Positions 17,203-28,300 of a stretch of 64,000 bases of DNA are shown in pieces. The stretch's first letter is position 1; every line of letters begins with the position of its first letter. The DNA is from FEN-33 sp963768775 (GTDB lineage: Archaea; Thermoplasmatota; Thermoplasmata; Methanomassiliicoccales; UBA472): assembly GCA_963768775.1 (NCBI GenBank), contig CAVYIY010000006.1, forward strand, positions 620,001-684,000, given 5' to 3'. The notes beneath the pieces were generated by a model. That model saw only the letters and a list, made by a program, of their open reading frames with translations. It was not told where the DNA came from and did no database searches. Made by a program: the position numbers and the translations under genes.

Positions 17203-18339
17203 CTAGCCATATCCAGTGATCCCATTTCCGATTTCAATTCCGGGCTTTTTTGCATCTGGCTTTTCAATTTTAGCGCAGCCAGATGTCTCCGGTAGTTTGA
17301 ATGCATTTTCCAGTCGAAGGAAGGCCGCGCGGTCACGGATACGTCCGTAATGCTTCTCCGTGGTGCGCGTAGTGCTGTGCCCTAGCTGCTTGGAAACATC
17401 TGATAAGAGAGTCGGATCGCGGTCCAGGCACATCTGGGTGAAGGTCGGCCTGAAGTCCCTCAGCTTGAACTTCACACCGGCCTCCTTCTCGACCTTTGCC
17501 TTTACCACCCTGAACCAGTTCGAGGAGTAATGCGTCGCCTGCCCGTTCTGGACGGAGGGAATGAGCGGGGCCGCGCCATCGATCCCATTGGCCTGAAGGT
17601 GCTCCATCCTCGCCTTGAGGAAGCGCAGCGTCGCCTCCCTGGCCTGCGGGAGGATGATGACCTCACGCTTCTTGGCATAATTGTTCTGGCCCTTCGGGTG
17701 CTCCACTCGTAAAGTCCAGTTCTTCATATCCAGGTCCTCCAGGTTGGCGAGGCGCAGCTCACTCGGCCTCAGGCCAGTTGCAGGCAAGAGCGCCGTCAGT
17801 ATCCTCGCCACCTCCCCCGTCCATCCCTTCATGTCGTTGGCCGCGTGTTGCAGTCTTAAGACATCGGCCTCATCCAGCGATTTCAAATCCTTTGGCAATG
17901 CCGAGGGCATGCGCTCGCCCTCCGCCCTCATCTGCTGGACGATTGGATTCCTCTTGAAGGTGGTCACCTTGTCGAGCAGGCCGATCAGCTTCGATCTGTA
18001 CTCTGGATCGAGGTCTTTCTTGTTCATCCAGACCAGGAAGGCCTGGACGTCCTCCCTCGAGATCCTTTTGGGATCTGTTGTCAGGACCTTCTGGTCCGCC
18101 TTCAGCTCCCGGAACACCTTATCCAGATACCTGAACTTCCGCTCCTGCTCCACGATCGTCGAATCCGCCAGTGTACCGACTCTCCTCTTCAGATACTTCC
18201 TTGCAGCGGTCAGCAGGGGGAATCGACCCGTAGAGGTCGCCCCCCTCTTCCTGCTGACCGTTTTCCTAGGGCGCCCTCTTTGCCTCTCATGGCAGACGCC
18301 CTCGGCAACAGTATCCGAGGTCGGAGTACTAAGTTTCAT
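17203..18339 (-). CDS. Tyrosine recombinase / integrase
   Basis: 378 residues. Domains: a basic AT-hook-like start (GRPRK at about residue 22), an N-terminal SAM-like core-binding domain (about 40-150), and a C-terminal catalytic domain. Catalytic residues visible: R191 (TGLRPSELR), K216 (HPKGQ), R297 in the RDFRP box (Arg-x-x-Arg in place of His-x-x-Arg), H321 (QLGHS) and the nucleophile Y331 (KHYGR). The stop codon at 17203-17205 directly follows the CCA of tRNA-Pro, so the gene stays whole whether the element is integrated or excised. ATG start with an upstream GGAG. Confidence 0.93.
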   Translation of the reverse strand: MKLSTPTSDTVAEGVCHERQRGRPRKTVSRKRGATSTGRFPLLTAARKYLKRRVGTLADSTIVEQERKFRYLDKVFRELKADQKVLTTDPKRISREDVQAFLVWMNKKDLDPEYRSKLIGLLDKVTTFKRNPIVQQMRAEGERMPSALPKDLKSLDEADVLRLQHAANDMKGWTGEVARILTALLPATGLRPSELRLANLEDLDMKNWTLRVEHPKGQNNYAKKREVIILPQAREATLRFLKARMEHLQANGIDGAAPLIPSVQNGQATHYSSNWFRVVKAKVEKEAGVKFKLRDFRPTFTQMCLDRDPTLLSDVSKQLGHSTTRTTEKHYGRIRDRAAFLRLENAFKLPETSGCAKIEKPDAKKPGIEIGNGITGYG

Positions 18340-18489
18340 CGAGACGCTCCGTTCCCTTGGTTACCAACCTTGGAATCGTTTGGAGAACCTGACTCGCAAT
18401 GAATTCGGTCCTATTGCCAATCAGCAAAAGAAAAAGGACGGTGAGGGAACGATAGCCCTCACCGTGATTGGGGTTTCTCGCCGCTGGCG

Positions 18490-18690
18490 TTACCGATCCT
18501 CCCGGTCGTCAGGCTCTGAGTCACTTTCTGACCCGGCCTTTTCGAGGTCCTGGTCGACCTCGTCCAGAAGATCACGGAGCTCAATTTCTAGTTCGTCGAT
18601 GAGCTCGGTCGCCGTTTCTTGGTCCACGCCTGCCTCTATCAGAGCCGTCTCCAACTCTGACGCCTTTGCCATTACGTCGCGTTGCGGCAT
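18490..18690 (-). CDS. Small acidic helical protein
   Basis: 66 residues from the ATG at 18690, which has a perfect GGAGG six bases upstream; the longer open frame above it is not needed. The protein is mostly two helices (ELETALIEAGVDQETATELI, then a very acidic helix) with a C-terminal tail of D, E, S and R. No known family. It sits next to the integrase on the same strand and is preceded by a TATA element overlapping a palindrome, so it is probably regulated. Possible roles are an excisionase-like factor, an antitoxin or a DNA mimic; none can be proved here. Confidence 0.7.
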   Translation of the reverse strand: MPQRDVMAKASELETALIEAGVDQETATELIDELEIELRDLLDEVDQDLEKAGSESDSEPDDREDR

Positions 18691-18715
18691 CTGTTGCCTC
18701 CAGAACAATGAAAAT

Positions 18716-18732
18716 ATGTCTTGACATAAATA
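18716..18732 (-). promoter_or_regulatory. TATA element overlapping an ATGTC-TT-GACAT palindrome
   Basis: On the minus strand TATTTATG (18725-18732) is a TATA box for the small acidic gene. It overlaps a perfect inverted repeat ATGTC/GACAT (18716-18720 and 18723-18727). A repressor bound there would block TBP/TFB or polymerase. A lone ATGTC half-site also lies near 18851 in the divergent promoter. The wHTH or RHH protein next door is a candidate binder. Confidence 0.5.
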
Positions 18733-18887
18733 CGACAGGGACGAAAGGAAGGTAAGCGCGGTTCTGTTTCCATAGCCAGAATGAAATATCATAGTTTTAA
18801 TATTAATTATGAGATACTAAAATATTGAAGAAGTTGAGCAAAATTATAAAGATGTCTTTACTCATTTGGGTTTAGGAGCTGTGGAAG

Positions 18888-19784
18888 ATGGCCGACCTGC
18901 AAGAAATGGGATCGAAGCGCGCGAAATCCTGGCTGAACGAAACGAGAGTGATCTTGACCCTCGCCGAGCTGAACCGTCCGATGACCGTATCGGAGATCCA
19001 GAAGGTCGGCCCGAAGCTGACACCATTCTCAACCGGCGTCGAAAAGAAGTTCAACAAGCCCGGTCTTGGGTCAGCATGCAAGCGCCTGCTCGACATGGAT
19101 ATACTGGAGATAACGAAGGATATGGAGGGGTGGCAGGCAAGCCGGACCCATTACCAGATCAGGCCAGCGCTAGAAGCCTTGTCGCTGATCGATGAGCGAA
19201 TGGGATCGAGCGTGCTGTCCATTGTAAGGCATGGAGCGTTCGGCAAGGCCATCATCTCCTCGGACCTGCGCCAGTACCTTCTCCGCCGGCTGATCGACCC
19301 GATAATCCTAAAGGAACGGAGACGCCGAGGCGAACCGGATCCACCGCTGAACGAGATGGACCTTTTGGACATCGAATTCATCGCGAAGACGTCCACCATG
19401 GCCTTGGAGGTACTCATCGACCCCGTATGCATATCATATGAGATTCCGGAAAAGAAGGGGGCGTTGCTCGATCTGGCGCTTAGGGTGAGGAGGCTGCGGG
19501 AAGTGATGACGCTTGCGCTCCTCTTCGATCTGGGGAGGAGCCACCCATCGAAGTTGATGTCGGAGGGCATCTCACTGGTCTCTTCCGACGATATTACCGT
19601 CACGATCGGCGCGGAAACGCACCATCTCAAATCAAGCTTCGATTCGGGGAAATTCTTGACCAGGCTGAATGCGGGAATGCGAGAAGCCGGTGCCGATGAA
19701 TCGAGCAGCAGGCCGGCATATGCAACGATGAAAGGGAGAGGAGTTCACACCAATCGTAAACGGGTTCATGAAAAGGGGGAATGA
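18888..19784 (+). CDS. Winged-helix-like protein of the element
   Basis: 298 residues. The first 100 residues have a winged-helix pattern (TRVILTLAELNRPMTVSEI ... LGSACKRLLDMDILEI), as in archaeal MarR/ArsR-like proteins. The remainder is mostly helical with a basic RRRRGE loop and no recognisable domain. A TATA-like AAATTATAAAG lies about 40 bases upstream. The ATG is preceded by TAGGAG. It is followed two bases later by the RHH gene, so the two form an operon divergent from the small acidic gene. Probably a transcriptional regulator of the element. Confidence 0.75.
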   Translation: MADLQEMGSKRAKSWLNETRVILTLAELNRPMTVSEIQKVGPKLTPFSTGVEKKFNKPGLGSACKRLLDMDILEITKDMEGWQASRTHYQIRPALEALSLIDERMGSSVLSIVRHGAFGKAIISSDLRQYLLRRLIDPIILKERRRRGEPDPPLNEMDLLDIEFIAKTSTMALEVLIDPVCISYEIPEKKGALLDLALRVRRLREVMTLALLFDLGRSHPSKLMSEGISLVSSDDITVTIGAETHHLKSSFDSGKFLTRLNAGMREAGADESSSRPAYATMKGRGVHTNRKRVHEKGE

Positions 19785-19785
19785 T

Positions 19786-20223
19786 ATGAAGGAAGCAAGT
19801 GGCGAAACTCAAAAAGACATCAAGGCTAGAATGCGGAAAGAGTACGAGAGGTCCAATCCAGTATTGTCCATTCGGTTGACCGAAAACGAGATGATCAAGC
19901 TGAAGTCCGTTGCGGACAAGACTGGCCGCAAGATCAGCGAAATCGTGAAGGCAGGGATGGGCTTAGGAGCGGCGACAACCGATCAGGCGTATAAGAAAGG
20001 CCTCAAGAAGGGGTTTGATAAAGGCTTCCAGAAAGCCAGGGAAAAGTATGCAGTATATGCAACGTGCATGACGTGCTATGACGGAATCCCCATCACCGAT
20101 GACGAAATGAGGGATGAGGCTGGATTGTTGTATTCTAACGAATACACCTGCCTACATGAAAGCTGCGGACTACCTAAGGAGCGGACCGGGGTCGAGGTGA
20201 GGTGGTTCAGGAAGGAAGAGTGA
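19786..20223 (+). CDS. Ribbon-helix-helix protein with C-terminal Cys cluster
   Basis: 145 residues from the ATG at 19786, behind GGGGG; an upstream in-frame ATG at 19768 overlaps the previous gene. Residues of about 23-62 fit a ribbon-helix-helix DNA-binding fold (VLSIRLTENEMIKLKSVADK followed by GRKISEIVKAGMG). A basic linker then leads to CMTC and CLHESC motifs at about residues 102-130, which could bind zinc. The combination resembles archaeal plasmid and virus regulators. Co-transcribed with the wHTH gene. Confidence 0.75.
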   Translation: MKEASGETQKDIKARMRKEYERSNPVLSIRLTENEMIKLKSVADKTGRKISEIVKAGMGLGAATTDQAYKKGLKKGFDKGFQKAREKYAVYATCMTCYDGIPITDDEMRDEAGLLYSNEYTCLHESCGLPKERTGVEVRWFRKEE

Positions 20224-20552
20224 TCGAAATCACATCACTGCTAGCCATAATCTGCCAATGCTGCGATTCGAGAGGCGAAGGTTGATTTGCTGAATAGCGC
20301 GCCCAAATATACATATTGGCATCATCGAACCTGACTACAATGAACCAAGTATATCGTGCACAGATTAGAGTTCATGTTTTGCTAAAAAACCAAGGTTACG
20401 CTGACCGTCTTACCCCGATGCGTATGAGCAAGTACATTTCATTCGCATTATTGCAAATGAATCAATTTTAGACGCTCCAATGGTCAGTGTGTTGCTTTGA
20501 AGATAATATACGAAAAGACAACTATTTATCGTCAGAGAGAGATAGATTCCCT

Positions 20553-21053
20553 ATGGGCAAATACGATGAATACTTCGACCAGCTTGCTCAGAGATTAGGC
20601 GGTCATGGGTTCTCTGTCACTAGGAGCATCGTATCTGGTAGCAATCGGTATGAGTTGGTCGCTGTCAGGAGCGCCTTCGAAATCTCGAAGGCTGGTAAGA
20701 TGACCAGATTCATCATCGCCACGACCTTGAACCAGGTCAACGCCAATATTGTCAAGAATTATTCAAAACAGGCCACCAAGTACGCGCTGGATAACCGCAA
20801 CTCTCTACTTCCAAGGGGGCTTGGAGGCAGCCTCCTGTCGGTCCCTGTTATAGTCTCCGACGACATATCCGAGGACGTGAAGAATTGGATGACCAACAAT
20901 CTCCCGGAAGCGCATTGGGTCGCATATGAACTTCCAGTTCTGATTTCGCCAGAATCAAACAAAATCTTCTATTGTAAGTTGACCCCGTACCTGGGCGGGG
21001 GACATTACCATGGATTCCGCAAGTTCATTGAGCAGGAACTTGGCTTTAAATGA
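20553..21053 (+). CDS. Hypothetical protein of the element
   Basis: 166 residues from the ATG at 20553. An alpha-beta protein with a conserved-looking start (MGKYDEYFDQLAQRLGGHGF), a strand-rich middle (FIIATTLNQVN, VPVIVSDDI), and a Gly/His-rich GGGHYHGFRKF near the end. No TM segment or signal. I do not recognise the family. It lies downstream of the regulator operon after a 330-base gap with no gene, and faces the end of the RHS gene across an AT-rich gap. Confidence 0.65.
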   Translation: MGKYDEYFDQLAQRLGGHGFSVTRSIVSGSNRYELVAVRSAFEISKAGKMTRFIIATTLNQVNANIVKNYSKQATKYALDNRNSLLPRGLGGSLLSVPVIVSDDISEDVKNWMTNNLPEAHWVAYELPVLISPESNKIFYCKLTPYLGGGHYHGFRKFIEQELGFK

Positions 21054-22389
21054 TTAGATTTGTGAATGCATGCTTATTGCTAATGGCTAATCCTATTAAT
21101 TGTCTCCTCATGACGGGGGGGCGAAATATTTTCATCTGGCATTGGTTGGATTATTTTAATCAAAACCGAGATGAGACAGCAGAGCGTTACCATTCAAATC
21201 GCTTTCTATTAGGTGCGATTGGTTCGGTACTATTAAGGCAACAGCATAGACTTTTCTTAATCTTTCCTATCGGCTTTAAATAATTTCTTTAATAATTTAA
21301 TAACATTATATTTATTGTTTATAAACGATCATTCCAATTGGTCTATTATCAAATAAACGGGTAGTGGAAAATCAGTTGAGGAATGATAATCATTGTTGTC
21401 AGCTAAATAGTGACTGAAATATTGAACCGCGGCGACAATGATTTTAATAGAGAATGTTGTGAAAAATGACGCCTATTTTCTATTCGATACCTCACCGATT
21501 TCAACTTGATGTTTGACAGAACGCGAACATAGCATTTTGCCAACATTATTTCTGAACAGCTGTAAGCATAATCATTTTATCGTGACCGACTCGATCCTGA
21601 TTCTTGAGTATCCAGAAAATTCTATCGTCTTTGCAATATGAAGGATCCTGCCGCGCAGACTTAATCAAACCTAATGTTATTCGACTTTGGGGGGGAGATC
21701 GATTAATGCCTGCCAGAAGAACAAACGAGTGTCCAATTTGACGTCTTAAAAAGGGGATTACATGTGTCCCAGAGCTAAATGGTTATGGTCTAGGAAGTGT
21801 GTGACCTGACCATAACGAAGCAGTCAGCAAAAATAACCAAGTAAAAATCGAAAATAGCTTCCAGCGAGATTAATCCCGCTTCTATGATATCTTTTCGGCA
21901 TTTCATAAGATCATCTGAAGAGAACATTTTGTCGTTGTGAAGCTTATAAGTGCATAAAGGCTCGAATTTAAAGATGCGAAAGAAATCGGTCTTTCACTTT
22001 TAATGATAACTTTTAATGAATATATTTAATTCCACAAATATACTACATTCAAGGATTATTTCTGTTTCGATCTTTCGCACAATATCGGGACCATCGATGA
22101 ACGATGATATTTTCTCATATAACAATAATATTCGAATCTTTTACTGCAATCGTATTTAGCAGGAAATCTAACAAATTAGGCGGGATAAGAAAAATCTCCC
22201 TTAATAATGATGGCCATATATCTGCTGCGAAATTGAACAATTTCAAGTTGCTAGTTGAAGTCTGATTTCCACTCTCAATTAAGGAGATGTTCTTATTACA
22301 AACCTTTTGCGTTAGTACTGATCCAATTCAGCCATAACTCTTTACACGTCTTAGCTTGAGCGTAATTGTGTCTTCTTTTCGCATTTCTT
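21054..22389. other. Long AT-rich non-coding stretch
   Basis: About 1.3 kb without a credible gene on either strand. It has many A/T runs, a short tandem repeat ACTTTTAATGA (21996-22006 and 22009-22019), and an imperfect palindrome around GATTAATC at 21863-21880. This is where an immunity gene for the upstream RHS protein would be expected, but none is visible. It could hold an origin or simply be decayed DNA. Confidence 0.5.
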
Positions 22390-25300
22390 CTAACTGTCGG
22401 GCACGAAGTACCCCCTTCCACTTGCAGGGTACTCGGTGCCACCGTTGATATGCTCCGGTGTGTAAGAGGGCAGCCAATCACCTGATTGCACAGGTGTATC
22501 AGACACGAAGTACCCCCTTCCACTTGCAGGGTACTCGGTGCCACCGTTGATATGCTCCGGTGTGTAAGAGGGATTGGGTAAGGCGTCAACTAGATCTATT
22601 AAGTAATCAGGATTTTCCTCGAAGAATGTTAGGGTGTAAATTATTGCCCCAGCATAATAAACCACCGCAAGTTCAGGCACTAAAACTAACAATGCCGCTG
22701 CTCCAAGGCAACCAAGAAATATAATAAAGTGGGTCATGTCTTCGGCCGCTTGCTCTCTTCCTCCATTATTAAGCCATTCTTCACGTTGATGATACCACAC
22801 ATTTATGGGATTGGAGTTGGCTGGGTTAGTCGGGTTGCCATTGGTCACGGTCGGGCCTCCGGTAACAGTTACTATCCCAGTCGGGCTTATAGTAGTAGTA
22901 ACTACCCCATTGGCCGTCCCTTCAGTAATGGTCACTGTCCCATACGGACCGAGGCCGCCTCCCTCGTTCAACCCTTCACTGATCATATGACCACTGGGGT
23001 CAGTGAACCTCAAAGGGTTATTGACGCAGTACTCGTATCGATCCAAAGTCTGCGGACTCGACGGCTTACCTAACACCGAATCCATCGATACGAAACGCCC
23101 AGTCGACGGATCATAGTACCTCGCTCCCAGGTACTCCAGACCGGACGACGGATCCTGGATCTCGCTGGTATAGGTGAACCTGTCCGATCCCGTCGCGGTG
23201 ACCGCCCCTCCGAACGGCTTGTACGTCACGGCGGAAAAGACCACGTTCCCCAATGAGTCCTTCTTGCCGTTCCTCAACACGAACCTCACCGAGCCTACGG
23301 CGTCAGAGACGTAGGCGTAAGATTCGCTCGAGCTGATATAGCGCATCTCCAGGTTTCCTCCGACGTAAATGTAGCAGGATTTCTGGCCGTCACTGGTGGA
23401 CGTGTACAGTGGATTGTTCCCATTATAGACAGTGATATTCGTGAACTGACTGGAAGATCCCTCGACCGTCTTTGCGCGCCCTCCGTTGGCATCATAGTAA
23501 TACTTCGCCGTGCTGACGAATGCTCCCCAAACTCCTCCCGAATACGTCGACTTCTTCACCTCGACTAGCTGATCAAAGGAGTTATAGATGTACTCCCAGC
23601 GGTTAAGGGCGGTGTTTGTTGTGTTCTTGTAGAATACCTCGCCGTTCGGATAGTAGACGTAGGTGTAGGTCCCATCATTCGACAGCTTGTTGTACGCCCC
23701 ATAACGATATTGCTGGTTCGTGGTGTCGTTCTTCCAAAGGCGGTTCCCCATGCTGTCATAAACGTAGCTGATCGTCGCGAAGGTGGTGTTCGCCATCGCC
23801 TTGGTGAGGCGTCCAAGGTAGTCGTGGGTATAATATTCGTTCCCCACGCCTGACAATCCGGACTTGATGGCTGCGATGTTGCCGTTGGCCGAGTAAGTAT
23901 AGTTCAGGTCGACGAAGCTTATCCCGGCGGACGTCTTCGCTAGGATTCGGCTCACCCAGTCGCGGTTGTTATACGTGTATGTCATCGTAGAGTTCCCGTT
24001 GTTGAAGTTCTTGGTGGCGAGGGAATTGTCGTGGTTGTATGTGTACTGGATGAGGTTATTGTTGCCGCACTTCACTGCGCTCAAACGGGCATAACTGTCA
24101 TAGCTATTTGATATCGTTATGCTTCCAGGATAATTGGTTGTCAAAAGGTTTCCCGCCGCATCGTAGGTGAAGTTGAACCAATAGCTGGTCATACCGATCT
24201 TCTCTATCAGCCGCATCAGACGGTTGCCGATGTCGTAATAGTAGTTTATGCTGCCCAAGGCGTTCGTCTTCTGAATGACGTTCCCGTCGACGTCGTAATA
24301 CGTGCGGATGGTATCGCTGTTGCCGATCATACGAATGAGCTTGCCAGAGGCATCGTAGATCGACTGCGTGACCGAGCCGTTCCGAGCGGTCGCGTTGAGT
24401 ACGCGACCAGCCAGATCATATGTGCTCGATTCGGATTTGGAATCGGGGTAGGCGGTCGAGGTCAGCCTCCCTAGCGAATCATAACTCATCGAAGTAACGT
24501 TGCCATTCGCCGCCCGGACCGTCTTGAGATCCCCGACAGCATCGTAGGTCATAAGGGTCTGATTATATTTTGTCGCTGAGTTATACTCCTCCGTCGCGTT
24601 AAGGCGGCCCAGGTTGTCATAGATCGAAACAGTCTTATGCCCCAGCTCGTCCGTAAAAGTGACCGTGTTGGCCAGATCATTATACGAGGTTGTCTGGACG
24701 GAGGTGTCGTTATTCTTGACCGAAAGCGTTCGGCCGAGATAATCGTACGTGGTCCAGGTCGTGCTCGCCTTGGGATATTGAATCACCCTTACCGGCTTGT
24801 CCTGCCAATTATAGTAATCGCACACTGATGAATAGTTACTCGTGGACGTTCCATAGTATACCGTCTTGCTCAATCTTCCTATGCCGTCGAAATAATAAAC
24901 GGTCTTCTGGCCCAGCACATCCCATGTCGTGGCCTTGTGGTTCGTATCGTCATAGGTCACGTTGCTGTGCGAGCCGTCGGTGTTGTTGGTGCGGATGAGA
25001 CGGCCGAGCACGTCATACTGATAGCTGGTCTTGTGCCCTGCAGGGTCGGTGAGGGAAAGCAATCGGCCATTGCTCGTATCATACTGGTAGCTGGTCGTGG
25101 CGAAGTTGCTGCTGAAGGTGAGGTCATCGTAATAAGCACGGAAGTAGTCGCCATTTGCATAAGAGCATGAAACGTAGAGTTGGACTTTCACATTGGCACA
25201 TAGGCTCCAATTGATGTTCCAATCACTGCTCGGATTGAGTTTCACATTGATCCAGGTGCTCATGGTGGGCTTGCCGAAGATCACCTTGGTATACGAACCC

Positions 25301-28300
25301 GCCGTTTTATTGTTGGTGCTCCCACTCCAACACGCCAGCCAGTATGTATAATTGGCATAGTTGTTGCCGGCGCCGTCATACAATTTTAGGACGATGCCAG
25401 AGGTCATCGAATCTCCAGAATTGTTATTATGGTAATACTGATCGACGTACATCCACAAAGAAACGGTGCTGACCGATTTCACACTGAGGACTTTGTACAT
25501 CATCCCAGTCCCATAGTCCGTTCCATCGCTTGGAGCTCCGGTGAAGCTGTTCTGAACGGAGTGCGTTGCCGAGTGGCTTTGAGTGGTCGAGTTCTGATTC
25601 AGCATCCATGCCCTTGTCGGTGATTGATACGGTATCCAATTATTGGTCCCTTCGAAGTTCTCCGTATGCTGGCTTATGTCCGCGGAGTCCCCATGCACCA
25701 GGTCATCGTAATACACATTGAACGCATCGCCGATTGCATTCGTGGTGTTGACGAAGAGCTCCAGCTTGACCTTGTCGCAGCGGCTCCAGTCGATGGTCCA
25801 ATTGTTCGAGGGATATAGGACCACACTGAGCCACTTATTCGTTGTTGGCTGTCCGTAGACCACGTTAACGTTCGGATCGCTGCTGGTCCGGTTGTTCGTG
25901 TTCCCGCTCCAGCATGCCAGCCAATAGGTGTAGGTAGCGTAGTTGGCGCCGCTGGAATCGTTCGATCCTCAGGCGGATACCGGAATCCAGTGTGTTTCCG
26001 GCGTTGCTGTCATGGCTGTAGCTTGATAAGTACATCTTGACGGAAAGCTTGCTGATCTTGTTGGTCTTGTAATCCTTCGACATGGTCTTGTTGCCGCTGT
26101 CGGGCGAGGTCGTCCGCTGAAACCGAGGTTGATCGAACAGCCAGTGGAATAGAGCTGAGCGGCCGAGTACTGAGCCGTGATCCATGAGCGGTTCGATGGA
26201 GCATAGCTCAGCACCCAGCTCCGGTCCCAATCGAAGTTGTCGATCATCTCGCCGGTGGTTGAGGACGTGGGATAGGTGTTCTTGTCTGCCGAGGTATACT
26301 GATAGCTGGTCATCCTGCCGGTGGGATCGCAAGACCAGAGCAGATTACCATAGATGTCATATCCGGCCCGGGAATAGGCCCAACTCGTGCCCAGATTGGA
26401 TTTGGCCTCGATGGGATTGCCCTCGGTATCATAGCTGCAATAGGATCTCGTCTTGATCGTATTCGCATAATCCTGATAGGCGAACGAGCCCACCTGCCGA
26501 TCGTGGATCGAGTCCTTGATCTTGTTGGGATAGAAATCCGTTCCCCGGTACTTGTACGAATCACCGTTGAATATCTCGTTGAGAAGAGGACTAAGGTAGA
26601 CGGATTTTCCGGTGCTGTCCAATAGTTCGAGGTTCCCTTCGACTGGATACACCCCTATCATCGGATAAGTAGCCAAAGTGACAGAAGTACTGGACGCCGT
26701 GGCAGATATCACCGTTCCGTTGCTGAGCTCCAATTTGGCCGTCATTCCGGAGCTTACCCCGGTGATCGTGATCCCGGCCGAACCGTATTCCGTGAGGTCC
26801 CACCTGCCTGACCCTGCATACGTTCCGTATACGACCCCGTAGATGCTGGTCGATGAGGATATCCCCAGATCCGAACCCTTGACGAGCAATTGGAGCCATT
26901 TCCCGGTCACTTGAGGCATGATACCCATATACTTGCTGTAAGCCAAGCTGCCAATGCCAGTGGTCTGGATTATGTCATGATTGCTCGCATCCCCGCCCCA
27001 GAAGGCCCGGAGCCAGGATCCGTTCGATAGCTTGAGCTGCACCATGATCTCCTTCGGCACTTTGGCCGGCTCGAGCCAGACATACTGCTCTATTACCGTG
27101 CTTGCGCCCATGGAGAAATATGAAGTGTTCTTGTATCCCCCGAAGAAGCTGCTTGCTTGTGAAGGAGTGGTTGCCAGATATTTCGTCCCGTTCGCCGAAT
27201 AACTCGAATCGGTGACCCAGTTACCCTGGGTCCCGATGTTGATCATTACCGAGCCGGTTAGGAACGAGTCATCGACCACAGGAGTTGCGGTTTTGTCGCA
27301 ATATCCTGAGGAGGTCTTGGAGAGGTCGATCGACTGGAATCGCAGAGACATGGTGTAGACGTCGCCCGGCCAGACATCAGTGATCACCGTTGGATTGGAA
27401 TTGTTTCCGGCGAGCCACAAGTTGATCGTTCCGGTGGAGTTGACATCCATGACAGGGAAAGTTAACGTTCCAGTCTTGGTCCTGCTTACTAGGGTCCCAT
27501 GCGAGTCGTAGAGTTCGGCGATGTAGTTCGATGGCATACCGTTTATCGTAACGGTGTTGCTCTGGTACACTCGCACGTTGTCGAACAGTAGGGAGGCGGA
27601 AGACATGCCAGAATAGCCCGCTTCGAAAAGGAGTTGGTTGATCTGGCTGGCGGAGGTCCCTGTCATGGGAGCCCCCGTCTTGACAAGGACGCCGTCAATG
27701 TAGACATCGTACTTGTTAGTAGAAGGATGAGCGAGGAATCCCACATCGTACCAGATGCCAGCGGTGCATGTGGCCACAGTGTAGAAATTCGTCCCATCAT
27801 AATATTCGAAGATGCCGCTATCGGCCATGAAGTAGATCCTAGTTCCACCCGGACCGTAGCCCAAGATGTAATCCCTATTGTTCGAGACGTCCATGAACGA
27901 GATCTGGATATAGAAGTCCCCGCTCTGCCCTGCAAAGTTCCTGGATATAGTGGCGGATCCAGAGGCGCTGGTATTGCGGGACAGCTGGACCGCAGGGGCG
28001 TGTGGCGGGTCCGCAATGCCGTTCAGGCCGGCCCAGCCGGAGGTCACGGCCGCTACCCAGCCCGAGGACGAATAGTTCCAGCTGTTGAAGCAGTCGTACA
28101 TGATAGATCCGCTCGTCGTCCTGGTCAGAGTGTCCTCACCAATGAAGGCATTCTGAGAACTGGTATTGGCATATGAAGAGTACTGCTCGTGGCCGTTGAC
28201 ATCCCGGGTGTAGACCAGGTTCCCCCAGTCATCGTACTGCATGTACTCGGTCGTGTTTATGACCGTCGAATTCCCATGATACGTGTCGACCTTGACCGGT

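Noticed and set aside
21054..22389. CRISPR array or replication origin in the AT-rich gap
   Set aside because: Only one 11-bp tandem repeat and an imperfect palindrome are present. There is no regular repeat-spacer pattern, no ORB-like motif set and no cdc6 gene nearby.
22390..22985. RHS tail as a known toxin domain
   Set aside because: No HNH, nuclease, ADP-ribosyltransferase or deaminase motif can be seen; only hydrophobic helices and the duplicated peptide.
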